Positions 16,770 to 26,753 are shown, counted from the stretch's first letter. The stretch is 58,956 bases of DNA from Prevotella sp. (GCA_017483185.1 JAFULM010000012.1:1-58956); one strand, 5' to 3'. Numbers and translations: made by a program. The notes: generated from the sequence alone by a model not told the origin.

Positions 16770-18344
16770 TCAATTAACATCCTCCGACACGTCAGTCGTC
16801 ACGTAACTGCCGAGATATTTGCGGTCTATCTCACGCCATGAGGTCGAGTGTGTCAGCTCCTTCTGATTGCAGAAGCGGCAACGGTGCTCCTGCTCATAAT
16901 CCGTTATATGCAGCAGCACCTTATATTCGTGCATGCGCACCGTCCGCGTCGTCTCCGTGTGGTGCTTCATGTTAATCCTATCTGTCGAGACGTGCTTATT
17001 GCCATAGCCGTCAGTTCTGGTGGTGATGCGGTCTGTCCACGTGTCCCATTTGCGCACTTTCTTGCCCAGCAGCTCGCCCTCCTTGCTCTCGTCCACCCAC
17101 TCGTCGTGCTCGCGGACGATGCGCTCTGCTACCTGACGCATGGTGTGGAGACGACGGCAGACGAGACAACGCACGTGGGGAACGTGGTCGAGCGGTGAGG
17201 CGGTGAGCACGAACAAATAGAACGATGCCATAAAGATGGCGGCGAGGAACGGCCAGAACATGCCCCACAGGAGCATGAGCACGCTCCAGACATAGACGCT
17301 GCCGATGGTGACAACGCCAAGAAGCATGCGCAAACTCTTATCGCCGAGGGGATAGTAGACATGACGGAAACGGACGAGGAAGCCCATCAGAAGGGTCGGT
17401 GCGGCGCCGGTGCAGAACACCCACACGAAGAAACCGCCGACATATAGCACCATGAAGATGCCGAACAACGTCCACATCCACCATGAGTCCGGTGCCGCGG
17501 ACTCCACATCATTATACAGCGGACCTTGGATGAGACTGCTCAGCCAGTCCGTATCGACAATTCCGGTCACCAACGGCAGTCTCTTCAGCAGCCAGTCGCT
17601 GCGGTCACTCTTATAAAACAGCTCGTATGACGAGGCCACAAGCGAGTCGTTGAAGGTCACGACGGGACGATAGAACTTGCCGTCGGCGGGGTCGAAGACA
17701 CGCACCTCAAACTCTGCGACAATACCGTTGGCTGTTCTGACCACGTGAATCGCGGGACGACGCAGACTGTCACATTCGCCGAACGTGCGGCCGAGATAGA
17801 GCCGTTCGAACTTGCCCTTTGACATGAACCACGCCCGCGTGTCGGGATTCAGCGTGCGGTCGGACAGACGGTCGGACATGACGGGCATCAGTTTCTGATA
17901 ATATATCTGTTCGTCGGTGCCGTCAGAAAATGTCACGTCGTATTTGTATCCTTTCTCTTCTATGCCGGTCACGCTCACGGTATCACCCTTACGATTTCCT
18001 TTTTTCACAATCATGGGGATGGAGAACTCCTTCATGTCGATAAAGCCACGTGTGCCGCCGGCCGTCTCGACCCACAGTTTATGAGGCATCGCGAAACTTG
18101 CGCGGCGATAGCCGAGCAGCCGCAGACTGTCTCCTGCCTTGACCTGCGTGACCACGGTATCCCGTCCGGTATATGACTTTATCACTGTCTTGTGGTTCAT
18201 GACAATCATATCGCTGTCGGGATTGATACTGCTCGTGCTCATGTACGAGTTGAAGACTAATGTAGCGGCGATGACAACGAACCAAACGAGACATGCACCG
18301 GTGGAGTCTGAAACCTTAAACAGACGTGAAATACTAATTTTCAT
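16770..18344 (-). CDS. Integral membrane protein of unknown function with Cys pairs
   Basis: A 524-residue protein. One transmembrane helix lies near the N-terminus (ACLVWFVVIAATLVF, 17-31). A long extracytoplasmic region (~40-295) includes a part with SH3-like features. At least three or four helices follow (WWMWTLFGIFMVLYVGGFF, LLGVVTIGSVYVWSVLMLL, FWPFLAAIFMASFYLFVL). The C-terminal ~130-residue cytoplasmic tail has CLVC and CRFC pairs that could form a zinc ribbon, plus a Tyr/His-rich middle. I do not recognise the family. It is divergent from the next gene, with its own -7 box at 18374-18381. Confidence 0.75.
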   Translation of the reverse strand: MKISISRLFKVSDSTGACLVWFVVIAATLVFNSYMSTSSINPDSDMIVMNHKTVIKSYTGRDTVVTQVKAGDSLRLLGYRRASFAMPHKLWVETAGGTRGFIDMKEFSIPMIVKKGNRKGDTVSVTGIEEKGYKYDVTFSDGTDEQIYYQKLMPVMSDRLSDRTLNPDTRAWFMSKGKFERLYLGRTFGECDSLRRPAIHVVRTANGIVAEFEVRVFDPADGKFYRPVVTFNDSLVASSYELFYKSDRSDWLLKRLPLVTGIVDTDWLSSLIQGPLYNDVESAAPDSWWMWTLFGIFMVLYVGGFFVWVFCTGAAPTLLMGFLVRFRHVYYPLGDKSLRMLLGVVTIGSVYVWSVLMLLWGMFWPFLAAIFMASFYLFVLTASPLDHVPHVRCLVCRRLHTMRQVAERIVREHDEWVDESKEGELLGKKVRKWDTWTDRITTRTDGYGNKHVSTDRINMKHHTETTRTVRMHEYKVLLHITDYEQEHRCRFCNQKELTHSTSWREIDRKYLGSYVTTDVSEDVN

Positions 18345-18373
18345 GTTCTAACCTTTATTTATTCAACATTTTG

Positions 18374-18381
18374 CAAATATA
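18374..18381 (-). promoter_or_regulatory. -7 box (TATATTTG) for the 18.3 kb membrane gene
   Basis: TATATTTG on the minus strand, about 30 nt upstream of the ATG at 18344. Confidence 0.5.
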
Positions 18382-18465
18382 ACGAATAAAATCGAATACA
18401 ACCTCTTTCTTTTCAAATAATTACAACCGCACGACCTTATTATCGGTTCTTTAGTTTTTCTGAGC

Positions 18466-18566
18466 TATCTTTGATTTCATAAACATAGATTAACCGTCCG
18501 GCCTCATCCGCTGAAACATTTTTCACAGACGCGGACGGTGATTGTCGCCATTATGTCGTAACTTTG
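18466..18566 (+). promoter_or_regulatory. Two -7 boxes and a leader hairpin before the FabK/NMO-like gene
   Basis: TATCTTTG at 18466-18473 and TAACTTTG at 18559-18566 both fit the consensus. Between them ACCGTCCG (near 18493) can pair with CGGACGGT (near 18532). A transcript from the first promoter would carry this hairpin. Neither box has a good -33. Confidence 0.4.
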
Positions 18567-18625
18567 CCATACGGCCGATGGCCAAAGCATTATAATAAAA
18601 AAGGAACGTAAAAAAACAAGCGAAC

Positions 18626-19588
18626 ATGAACAGAATAACAGAACTTTTCGGCATCCGCTACCCTATCGTACAGGGCGGCATGGTGTGGTGCAGCGGCTGG
18701 CGGCTGGCCTCCGCGGTGAGCAACGCCGGCGGACTGGGACTCCTCGGAGCCGGTTCGATGCACCCCGAGACTCTTCAGGAGCATATCACGAAGATGAAAC
18801 AGGCCACAGACAAGCCGTGGGGCGTCAATGTCCCGTTGATGTATCCGGAGATTGACAGGCTGATAAGGCTCATCATCGACAGCGGCGTGAAGATTGTTTT
18901 CACCTCTGCCGGTAGCCCCAAACGGTTCACGCCGATGCTCCATGAGGCCGGAATAACCGTTGTTCACGTCGTTTCGAGCAGTCTTTTCGCCCGTAAATGC
19001 GAGGACGCCGGAGTTGACGCCGTCGTAGCGGAAGGTTTCGAGGCCGGTGGGCACAACGGACGTGAGGAGACCACAACGATGGCACTCATCCCGCAGGTGC
19101 GCCGCGCCACATCACTGCCGTTGCTGGCAGCGGGCGGTATCGGCAGCGGACAGGCCATGCTGGCAGCGCAGGTGCTGGGTGCCGAGGGTGTCCAGATCGG
19201 TACGCTCTTTGCGCTGTCGGCCGAGAGTTCGGCCTCGGAGGCGTTCAAACGGCGGTGCATCGGACTTCCGGAAGGCGGCACTATGCTCTGTCTGAAACGG
19301 CTCGCCCCCACCCGCCTTGTCCGCAACGCACTATTCGACCGTATCGAAGAGGCTGAAGCTGACGGCGCCGGAGCTGATGACCTGCGCGAGATTCTCGGAC
19401 GGGCGGCATCGAAACGCGGCATATTTGAGGGCGACACGGACCACGGTGAGCTGGAAATCGGTCAGATTGCCTCAGCCGTCGATGGGATAAGACCGGCCGG
19501 TGAAATCGTCAGCCGGCTGATGGCAGAATACCGCGAAGCTCTGACCGGCCTGACGGATAGAGGGTGTTGCAAAACAATGAAATCGTAG
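18626..19588 (+). CDS. FMN-dependent enoyl-ACP reductase II (FabK) / nitronate monooxygenase family enzyme
   Basis: A 320-residue TIM-barrel flavoenzyme. It starts FGIRYPIVQGGMVWCSGWRLA, has the phosphate-binding LLAAGGIGSGQAM and GAEGVQIGTLFA, and GFEAGGHNGRE with His143 at the position used by FabK. FabK reduces enoyl-ACP in fatty acid elongation; nitronate monooxygenases oxidise nitronates. The two are hard to tell apart by eye, and the AGGHNG context slightly favours FabK. The final residues (RGCCKTMKS) are encoded by the start of a palindromic repeat at 19563, so the stop codon probably comes from that insertion. Confidence 0.85.
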   Translation: MNRITELFGIRYPIVQGGMVWCSGWRLASAVSNAGGLGLLGAGSMHPETLQEHITKMKQATDKPWGVNVPLMYPEIDRLIRLIIDSGVKIVFTSAGSPKRFTPMLHEAGITVVHVVSSSLFARKCEDAGVDAVVAEGFEAGGHNGREETTTMALIPQVRRATSLPLLAAGGIGSGQAMLAAQVLGAEGVQIGTLFALSAESSASEAFKRRCIGLPEGGTMLCLKRLAPTRLVRNALFDRIEEAEADGAGADDLREILGRAASKRGIFEGDTDHGELEIGQIASAVDGIRPAGEIVSRLMAEYREALTGLTDRGCCKTMKS

Positions 19589-19702
19589 GGACATATTCTT
19601 GTATTTGTCCGCAAACAGAATTATTTGTGTCAACACGTTACTTGCGGACAAATACAAGAATACGTCCCTACAAGTGGGACAAATTATATGGGTCTGCAAC
19701 AC
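19563..19702. repeat. Palindromic element, family B, overlapping the 3' end of the FabK/NMO-like gene
   Basis: About 140 bp bounded by GGTGTTGCA and TGCAACACC. The core arms are GTAGGGACATATTCTTG... and its complement ending GTCCCTAC, each about 28 nt with one or two mismatches. It differs from family A in sequence but not in design. Its left end supplies the last codons and stop of the upstream gene. Confidence 0.8.
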
Positions 19703-19792
19703 CTTCTCCTCATTCCATTATGATCGGTCCGCGACGGCCATGACGCAATGCGGTCATGAAGCGGCCGGACAGCGACAATGACCCTTATACGC

Positions 19793-19833
19793 AATCAGGC
19801 CGTGGAACCCGTTTCGGATTCCACGGCCTGATT
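19793..19833. terminator. Hairpin between convergent genes
   Basis: AATCAGGCCGTGGAA pairs perfectly with TTCCACGGCCTGATT around an 11-nt loop. There is no long T-tract, so efficiency is uncertain, but the position between two convergent genes suits a terminator. Confidence 0.6.
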
Positions 19834-19856
19834 ACATATTGAGACACTGCGGTTGG

Positions 19857-21137
19857 TTATTTTCCGTCGCAGTCTTTCTTTCCAAATTCGGGGTCAATCT
19901 TGAGAAGTGCCGACACGGCAAAGGTCAGAGAACATGTCAGCACGACAATGATGAAGAACATCCGATAGCCGACTGCCTCCTGAAGCGCACCGGCAAAGAG
20001 CCCGGGAATCATCATCGACAGAGCCATCAGGGCCGTGCACAGGGCATAATGGGAGGTCTTGTGCTCGCCGCGACTATAATATATAAGGTATAGCATGTAG
20101 GCCGAGAAACCGAAACCATAGCCAAATTGTTCAACAAACACGCACACGTTGATAATCATCAGATTGGTCGGCAGGGCGTAACTGAGATACACATAGACAA
20201 GGTCAGGCAACGTGATTGCACACACCATCGGCCACAACCAACGTTTCAGGCCGTCCCGACTGGCCGCTATACCACCGAGTATTCCGCCTGCAGTGAGACC
20301 GACAACGCCCACCGTGCCTTGAACGAGGCCATATTCGGCGGGCGAGAGACCCAGTCCGCCGTTGTGACCGGCATCAATAAGGAACAGCGCCGAAACCTTA
20401 GCCAGCAGTCCCTCGGGCATACGATAGAAGAGCATGAAGCAGATTCCGGCCAGCACTTGCGGCTTACGGAAGAAGGTGACAATGGTGTATTGCAGTTCTC
20501 CGACCAATTCGCGTGCCGTCATCGTCACCCTCCTACGGTCTTCGTCCGGACGCGGCAAAGCCCAGTTGTGGTACAACCAAAGGGCTATGAAGAGGCCCGC
20601 CATGAAGTAGAACATGAGGCTCCATGAATAGCGGACGTTGCGGGTGACGACCTCGAGATTGCCTGCCAGCATTACGAGAAGGCCTTGTCCGAATATTGTC
20701 GCTATGCGATAGAACGTCGATCGGATGCCGACGAAGAGTGCCTGACGGTGTTGGTCGAGGCCGAGCATGTAGAATCCGTCGGCCGCTATGTCATGTGTGG
20801 CGCTCGAAAAGGCCATCAGCCAAAAGAAACCGAGCGTGCCCTGAAGCCAGAACGGACCGGGTATGGTAAACGCCACACCGCCCAACGCCGCACCGACAAG
20901 CAACTGCATGGCCAATATCCACCAACGCTTGGTCAACATGATGTCGATGAACGGACTCCAAAAAGGCTTTATGACCCACGGAAGATAGAGCCAGGAGGTA
21001 TAGAGAGTGATATCCGTGTTTGACATGCCCAGCCGCTTATACATTATCAACGATATCGTCATGACGGCTACGTATGGTATGCCCTCTGCAAAATAGAGTG
21101 TGGGAACCCATGCCCACGGATTACGAATTTGTTTCAT
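19857..21137 (-). CDS. AmpG-like MFS permease
   Basis: A polytopic major facilitator protein of about 426 residues with roughly twelve hydrophobic segments. The N-terminus (NPWAWVPTLYFAEGIPYVAVMT) and the SSATHDIAADGFYM stretch match AmpG-type permeases, which import anhydro-muropeptides from the periplasm for cell wall recycling. A TTG at 21143 would extend it by two codons, but ATG at 21137, two bases after the stop of the upstream gene, is the better start. It is translationally coupled to the large fusion gene whose last domain is SpoIID-like, which supports a cell-wall role. Substrate is inferred from family and context only. Confidence 0.8.
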   Translation of the reverse strand: MKQIRNPWAWVPTLYFAEGIPYVAVMTISLIMYKRLGMSNTDITLYTSWLYLPWVIKPFWSPFIDIMLTKRWWILAMQLLVGAALGGVAFTIPGPFWLQGTLGFFWLMAFSSATHDIAADGFYMLGLDQHRQALFVGIRSTFYRIATIFGQGLLVMLAGNLEVVTRNVRYSWSLMFYFMAGLFIALWLYHNWALPRPDEDRRRVTMTARELVGELQYTIVTFFRKPQVLAGICFMLFYRMPEGLLAKVSALFLIDAGHNGGLGLSPAEYGLVQGTVGVVGLTAGGILGGIAASRDGLKRWLWPMVCAITLPDLVYVYLSYALPTNLMIINVCVFVEQFGYGFGFSAYMLYLIYYSRGEHKTSHYALCTALMALSMMIPGLFAGALQEAVGYRMFFIIVVLTCSLTFAVSALLKIDPEFGKKDCDGK

Positions 21138-21139
21138 TT

Positions 21140-24100
21140 TCAATAAACTTTGGTTATTTCGGCACCACTATAGTAGTGAAGCAGTATGCGGTCGTAACTG
21201 TAACCGCGAGCTCCCATCACCGCCGCTCCAATCTGGCAGAGGCCCACACCGTGGCCCCATCCGCTACCGGTGAGCACAAAACGTCCGGGTATGTCATCAT
21301 TGATGTCGAGCCGTTCGACTTCGAAATTGCTGCTGTAAAGATGGCTTTCGCTCAGCGTACGGCGTATTTCGAGCTCTTTCCCGATGGTAAATGTCTTCTT
21401 CGTTCCAACTATTTTCAGTCGGCTGATACGTCCGCTACGTCCGCGCTCTACGGGGATCAGGTTGACTATTGCACCGAAGTCCTCTTTCATATTGGTGTTG
21501 ATGAGATTCGCCAACTGCTCCTGAGTATATTCCACATGCCAGCGATAGAAGTCAGGTGTCTCGCAGTCGTAGTCGTTGAGTACCTGGGAGAGTATCGCCG
21601 GATCCTTTGTGTCGCAGAAGTCGTGACCCGTCGGGTCGCAATCGCGGATAGCAGTGAGATACGGTTTTGGCGTATCTTCCCAACAATACTGAAACTCTTC
21701 CGTCACACCGCCGCAGCATTTGCTGAACCGCGCGTCGCATATCTCGTCACCGTAAGTCAATATCTGCCCTCGGGTGGCACGCACGGCCTCCACCACTGCA
21801 CTGTTGCTGGCGCGCGTTATGCCTTGATAGCGCTGGCAATGGTCATCTGCGCAGACATCAAAGATGGTGTGATCCTCACGGTCATACCAACGGATCAGTT
21901 CGTCATCCTTCTTTATGAACGAGAAAAAACTGTCATGTCCGTCTTTCAGCCGACGCCGCTTGTCCATTTGGGCGAGCAACCAACTGCGTGAAATGACGGC
22001 ATGGGCTTTGAGCAGTTCCACCGAAGATGTGGCCTTCATCTCGCTCGATATGACGCTTGTGAGATAGTCCTCGACGGGCAATTGGTTGATGGCCGTGATT
22101 TGGTCGGCCTCCACGACAAGTCGCAACGTACCGCTGAACACCTGAGTCTCCTTGCGTTCCCAATGGAAGTGGACTCCGATGACGACGTCATGGAGCGAGA
22201 ATGAAGCGTCTGTCGAGTGCGGAGTGAACGTCAGTTCACGGTAGAGGCTGCCGTTCCAGAGTATTCCGCCTTCCGAAAACTCCACTGACTGTTCACCGCT
22301 GATAGTCTCTCCCTTGGCCGTATAAGCACCATTGAGGGCGAAACAGATACGGTTTCCGCTGACGATACCGACATTGACTTCCGGATTTGTAGGGCAGTCG
22401 ATGACTGGAGTGTGTGCTGACGACGAAGCGGATGCACCGGACAAAGTATGTCCAGTCGCCGATGCTGCCGCGGCGTTGCGGCCGATACGCTCCATGACGG
22501 CGGCCATATCGTCTTCCGACAGTGACACTTCGCGGAGTATGGCGAGCGCCTTCTCCGGTGTCAGACGGTCATAGTCTTCCTCTCGCGGCGTTATAATGAG
22601 CCCCGCCATGTCTAACGCCCCCGGGCTGATGAGATACTTGTCATCACCTCCGGCCGTATAACATGCCGGACGATGCTTGCTCCGCGGCAACACGACAGAG
22701 ACATAACTGTCGGCAGTGCGCCAGGCGACGATGTTCATTCCCGGTTCAGCCTCATCCTCACCCTGCGGCAGAGCGTCATAGACATATCCGAAAAGACGTT
22801 CGCCAGCCTCACAGGTAGCGGTGCGGATGAGCAGCGCGGCACAAGGATAGTCAGCCACCTGCCATACGCCGTTACCATCCCCGTCGTCTTCTACGACAGG
22901 AACGAGGTTGCGGCAGAGGCGCTGCCACTCTCTCTGAAGTGGCAGAACGCCCGACGTCCCGACCTGAAAATGGGCATGGTCGGGAGCCGACGCGCCACAC
23001 CGTGGACCGTTGTAGAATACCGTCAGATCCGGATAATCGTCCAGCAGACGGTAAATCTCGCCGTAATCACCACGGATGAGCTGCGGCCGATGGCTGCGGG
23101 CGGGAACGGTGAAGTGCATGGGGAGTATGGGGAAGGGATTGACCAGCAGTTCAAAGCGGTCGTCGATGATTTTCTTCTGCTGCGCCGCCGGACGATTGGC
23201 TTCGCATAGGAAACACGGGCGGGCGGCTATCGCACGGCTGTCTATGGACGCTCCGGTGGAGACGATGCGTGCGGGATTGTGCTGTGCGACAAACGTAAAC
23301 GTGTCTCCCGAAAGTTCCCGCGTAACAGCACTTTGCAGTTCACGATAGCGCCGACGGGCGTCATCCCAAGTCTCCAACTGGCGGTTGAAAAAACGATGGA
23401 GTGAGGTATCTGCCTGGATGTCGGCCTTGCCTTGCAACATCCGGCGGCGTGCGGAAATCTCCAGCGTGCGCAGCCGGTCTTTATAAAGGTTGTTGGCGTT
23501 GATGCGATCTATGCTCAACGCGGCGTCACTGTTGCCTGACCAACGGCGGCAGAGATACAGTTCGTCGTAGATTCGGCCGATACGGTAACGTCGGGAGAAT
23601 ATCAGTCCGAGGGCATAATCCTCTCCGTAGCTCGTGTTCGGCAGCTGTATCTGACGCAACAGAGGCGTGAAGAAAGCTCGCGGAGCACCAAGTCCGTTGA
23701 TGCGCAGGGCGTTGTTTGGTCCGTTCTCGTCCGTCCATTCACGGTGGGCGATAAGTCCCGGCGGCAGAGTGTTGAGTTCAAAATCGCACATGCGGTATGA
23801 ACCGACAACCATTGCGGCCTGCTGGCTGCGGAACGCATCGACTATCTTCTGAAGCGTATGCTCCGAACTATACAGGTCGTCACTGTCCAACTGCACGGCA
23901 AAACGGCCGCAACGACTGTCACCGACGGCCTCATTCCAACAACCGCCGATGCCGAGATCCGTACGGGAGGGGATGATATGGACGAGTCGGGAGGGCTTTT
24001 CGAGGAGGGAGGAGCGAGGAGGGAGGAGGGAGATTTGTCCTGTCCCTTCAGCAACAACAGTATTCTCACTCCTCACTCCACACTCCTCACTCTTCGAAGA

Positions 24101-25039
24101 GCCCTCCGTCATCGCCTGTATCGCCTCCGTCGTTCCGTCGGTAGAATGGTTGTCGACAACGATTACATTATATGGGAAATCCGTTTTTTGGTTGAGAGCA
24201 CTGCCGATAGCGTCGGCAATGGTCTTCACACGGTTGCGGACAGGGATAATGACCGACGCTTCAACAGGAAAATCCTGCTCTCCGAAGTCCGGACAGATAT
24301 AGTCGGAAGTGTCTATCCGCGCCCCAATGACACCAAGATGGGCGGTCACGGCCTGTTCCATCTCGACCTGCACGTCGCGGTTGGCGGGGTTGACATAGTC
24401 AAACTGCTTGACACCACTGGCCCGGAGGTCTGTCTCCTCTTCGGTATAAAGATACTCGTTGATGTGAAACAACTGGCTTTCACGGCTGAGAAAAAGTCTC
24501 AGATCATACAGTCCGGCGTAGTCATAGGCCGTCTGTGGAGCTTCTGCCGCATAACGGTGAAGTAAATCCGTCCTGACGAGCAACAGCGAGCCAAAATCGA
24601 AATCATCCCGCACGCTGCCTTCCTGATAGTCTATCACAGGATGAGCCAGCCGCTCTCCTTGACGTATTTCCCAATGGTCACTGTAGACCATGCCAGCTCC
24701 GGAGTCCGCCGCAACGCGCAACATCCTCTGCAAAGCACCCTTGCCAAGAGTCAGCTCCACAGGACGCGTGAGCAACAGGACATATTCGGCCGTAGCCCGC
24801 GCGGCAATCCCGTATATCGTTGCAGACGATGTCATCCGTCCGGTCTCCATCACCGAGCATCCTTCCGGCACATCTCCCGTCACAGCCTGTCCGGCCGTCA
24901 TCACCAATGTTATGTCATGCACCGTTCTGCTGTCGCGCAGCACCGTAACCAAAGCAGTCATACTGCCGGGTGCCGCGCACGCCAGAAAACAGTCTATTTT
25001 TCCTCTCATCTGTCTTTTCTTATTGTTATGTTTCTCCAT
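21140..25039 (-). CDS. Three-part fusion: GT2-like, HIT-like (DUF4922) and SpoIID/LytB domains
   Basis: A 1299-residue protein. Residues ~10-240 are GT2-like without a clear DxD. ~256-545 are a GT2 glycosyltransferase ([10 protein letters not shown] ... VVDNHSTDG ... QLDSDDLY). ~575-880 resemble DUF4922, a GalT/HIT-like domain with [11 protein letters not shown], suggesting nucleotidyl- or phosphoryl-transfer to a sugar nucleotide. ~950-1299 are SpoIID/LytB ([25 protein letters not shown] with the catalytic Glu, and [15 protein letters not shown]), a family of peptidoglycan lytic transglycosylases. No signal peptide or membrane segment is seen, although SpoIID substrates are outside the cytoplasm. 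Residues ~311-350 are encoded by an inverted repeat inserted in frame. It is followed at once by the AmpG-like permease. Confidence 0.85.
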   Translation of the reverse strand: MEKHNNKKRQMRGKIDCFLACAAPGSMTALVTVLRDSRTVHDITLVMTAGQAVTGDVPEGCSVMETGRMTSSATIYGIAARATAEYVLLLTRPVELTLGKGALQRMLRVAADSGAGMVYSDHWEIRQGERLAHPVIDYQEGSVRDDFDFGSLLLVRTDLLHRYAAEAPQTAYDYAGLYDLRLFLSRESQLFHINEYLYTEEETDLRASGVKQFDYVNPANRDVQVEMEQAVTAHLGVIGARIDTSDYICPDFGEQDFPVEASVIIPVRNRVKTIADAIGSALNQKTDFPYNVIVVDNHSTDGTTEAIQAMTEGSSKSEECGVRSENTVVAEGTGQISLLPPRSSLLEKPSRLVHIIPSRTDLGIGGCWNEAVGDSRCGRFAVQLDSDDLYSSEHTLQKIVDAFRSQQAAMVVGSYRMCDFELNTLPPGLIAHREWTDENGPNNALRINGLGAPRAFFTPLLRQIQLPNTSYGEDYALGLIFSRRYRIGRIYDELYLCRRWSGNSDAALSIDRINANNLYKDRLRTLEISARRRMLQGKADIQADTSLHRFFNRQLETWDDARRRYRELQSAVTRELSGDTFTFVAQHNPARIVSTGASIDSRAIAARPCFLCEANRPAAQQKKIIDDRFELLVNPFPILPMHFTVPARSHRPQLIRGDYGEIYRLLDDYPDLTVFYNGPRCGASAPDHAHFQVGTSGVLPLQREWQRLCRNLVPVVEDDGDGNGVWQVADYPCAALLIRTATCEAGERLFGYVYDALPQGEDEAEPGMNIVAWRTADSYVSVVLPRSKHRPACYTAGGDDKYLISPGALDMAGLIITPREEDYDRLTPEKALAILREVSLSEDDMAAVMERIGRNAAAASATGHTLSGASASSSAHTPVIDCPTNPEVNVGIVSGNRICFALNGAYTAKGETISGEQSVEFSEGGILWNGSLYRELTFTPHSTDASFSLHDVVIGVHFHWERKETQVFSGTLRLVVEADQITAINQLPVEDYLTSVISSEMKATSSVELLKAHAVISRSWLLAQMDKRRRLKDGHDSFFSFIKKDDELIRWYDREDHTIFDVCADDHCQRYQGITRASNSAVVEAVRATRGQILTYGDEICDARFSKCCGGVTEEFQYCWEDTPKPYLTAIRDCDPTGHDFCDTKDPAILSQVLNDYDCETPDFYRWHVEYTQEQLANLINTNMKEDFGAIVNLIPVERGRSGRISRLKIVGTKKTFTIGKELEIRRTLSESHLYSSNFEVERLDINDDIPGRFVLTGSGWGHGVGLCQIGAAVMGARGYSYDRILLHYYSGAEITKVY
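23989..24107. repeat. Inverted-repeat insertion inside the GT2 domain
   Basis: GGAGGGCT (23989-23996) and AGCCCTCC (24100-24107) bound a stretch whose flanks are purine-rich GAGGAGGGAGGAG at left and CTCACTCCTCACTCC at right. The length keeps the reading frame. It encodes a Ser/Glu/Pro-rich run between VDNHSTDG and RLVHIIPSR, where GT2 proteins normally have a short loop. It belongs to the GAGTGAGGAGTG-type extragenic repeats. Confidence 0.7.
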
Positions 25040-25234
25040 AGGGCGTCCACCACCCTATTATTATAATAATGTGTAAGCCTACCGGCTTTACTCCCTGCAA
25101 AGTTAACAGATAAATCTGACAAATGCAAAAATATCCTTTTGTAAAATTGATAATTTGAGAATGGACAAGAGTAATCATAAATCCGCTGAGCCCATTGTTC
25201 CACCCCGACCAAAAAAATCGAGTCATGGCGATAA

Positions 25235-25270
25235 CAAAAAAATCCCGAAGCACGATGCTTCGGGACTTTT
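25235..25270. terminator. Terminator downstream of tRNA-Asp
   Basis: On the minus strand GTCCCGAAGCATC and its partner GTGCTTCGGGAT form a hairpin followed by seven Ts. It lies 18 nt past the encoded CCA. Confidence 0.85.
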
Positions 25271-25287
25271 CTTTTTGCTCTCAATGT

Positions 25288-25364
25288 TGGCGGTGCGTAC
25301 GGGACTCGAACCCGTGACCCCATGCGTGACAGGCATGTATTCTAACCAACTGAACTAACGCACC
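25288..25364 (-). tRNA. tRNA-Asp (GTC)
   Basis: Full cloverleaf on the minus strand. The acceptor GGTGCGT pairs with ACGCACC, the anticodon stem CATGC/GCATG surrounds loop CTGTCAC (anticodon GTC), and the T arm is ACGGG-TTCGAGT-CCCGT. The discriminator is G and CCA is encoded. The promoter is at 25390-25421. Confidence 0.95.
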
Positions 25365-25389
25365 TCGCTATGTTTCTTGATTGCGGGTG

Positions 25390-25421
25390 CAAAAGTAGTA
25401 AGTTTTTCTGAATACACCAAA
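25390..25421 (-). promoter_or_regulatory. Promoter of tRNA-Asp
   Basis: Minus strand TTTG (25418-25421), 20 nt, TACTTTTG (25390-25397), 26 nt upstream of the mature tRNA 5' end. Confidence 0.65.
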
Positions 25422-26192
25422 TTTTTCAGCAAGAAAATGCAGAAAAAGATAAAAATCTTTATCCTTAATAATATTAATTATAAAAGTAATCAGTCCAATA
25501 TCATGTCATACCCGCCAAATGAGTTGTCGTCATAAAACTCCGGTGTATCCCAAAAACGGTTTATATGCTATCCCTAAATGTCGCTAAATTACAACAGGAA
25601 TTACAATCCACAAATATACGGCGAGCGTAAAAGCGGTGCAAAAGTAGTTATTTGAGCGGATATAACAAAACAGCAAATAATTGGCAATTGTTAAATTATC
25701 CCTCGAAAGCAAACCACTGAAAATCAGTCATTTACATAAATACTAAATAAACTTAAAAATAAAGCGGACGTCTGACGCAAAGAAAAAAAACCGATCAAAT
25801 ATCCCCAAACGGCCGGTCTGCGTCTTCGGAGCAAACAATGTTTTCTCACACACGGTCGCTCCGCCTTTACAAATATCAGCGATTACATGAAATGTGGAAA
25901 TAGTCGCCGTGCTGCTGACCTTTCTACCATTCACAACCACTTGTTCAGACTGTAATCTGAAACATATTGCCCATCCACGGAAGCATTGACAGATCAGAGG
26001 AGGGTCAACAAACATGGCTTACACCGCCAAGAGACTCATTGTCAATAATGTTGCGACAACACGCCGGCTCTGATTCGACCTGACTTTGTAAACATTGTTG
26101 CTAAAAAAATCAGGACAAATGAAAATCGCAAAAAAATGCGGTCCGAAGGAGACTGAAAGGCTTCAAAACCATGTCCGAACGACGATGGTCTT
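25422..26192. other. Non-coding gap with a second promoter and a short reading-frame remnant
   Basis: A second perfect promoter lies on the minus strand (TTTG 25666-25669, 19 nt, TACTTTTG 25639-25646), about 270 bp upstream of the tRNA. It could give a longer tRNA precursor or a separate RNA. A 25-codon open stretch (25490-25567, minus) lacks a start but reads like a protein C-terminus (RFWDTPEFYDDNSFGGYD); it may be a gene remnant. A 90-codon minus frame at 25743-26015 has no recognisable features. Confidence 0.4.
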
Positions 26193-26299
26193 GCCGTAAG
26201 GGCCTCCCGGGGTCGCAACGGGCATGCCGTTGGTCTGCAACGGGGCGCTCGTTGCACTGCAACAGCATGCCCGTTGCGACCCCGGGAGGCCCTTACGGC
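26193..26299. repeat. GC-rich palindrome cluster, copy 2: 35-bp perfect arms
   Basis: The left arm 26193-26227 and right arm 26265-26299 are exact complements over 35 nt, built from CCGTAAGGG, CCTCCCGGGG, CGCAACGGG and CATGC modules. The loop holds a further pair, TGCAACG and CGTTGCA. It is the most symmetrical of the four clusters. 26300-26690 holds a short AGCAGCTTTTTCGG-type hairpin and nothing protein-like. Confidence 0.8.
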
Positions 26300-26695
26300 A
26301 GAGAAAAAGCTACATTTTTGAGCCGAAAAAGCAGCTTTTTCGGCCAAAAAAATTGCACAGATTGGAATTTTGGCGGGCAACTATTTCTCAGTCAGTCGTT
26401 TACACTTGCACGCGCTATTTTGCGATATTTGCGACCGCGGACAGGTTTCTTGAAAAAGAATGGCAAAATGAAGGCGTTCAGAGGGTGTTTTTAACACTTT
26501 TTGTTGAGTATTTTCTGAATGCACCGGACGAGACAGTTTCCCCTGACCGAGCCGACATTTCGTGTCACTTCGACCTGCGTTATTCATGGTCCTCCGTTAC
26601 GAGAATTCCATATCTCAGTACGTCAGCGAAAGCACAGCGATGACGAAGCCGGATGATGCCGTATGATGGTTTGGGCGTAATTTTATGGTCTTTTG

Positions 26696-26726
26696 TTTGT
26701 CGTTACGCAGAATTTAGCTAACTTTG
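26696..26726 (+). promoter_or_regulatory. Promoter of the kdsA operon
   Basis: TTTG (26696-26699), 19 nt, TAACTTTG (26719-26726), 27 nt before the kdsA ATG. A full consensus match. Confidence 0.75.
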
Positions 26727-26753
26727 CACTATGTTACTATATATAATTAATGT

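Noticed and set aside
18626-19588. Firm assignment as FabK
   Set aside because: FabK and nitronate monooxygenases share the visible motifs; only the family-level call is kept.
25743-26015. A 90-codon minus-strand frame in the gap left of kdsA
   Set aside because: No domain, no plausible start signal and a phenylalanine-rich ending caused by A/T runs.
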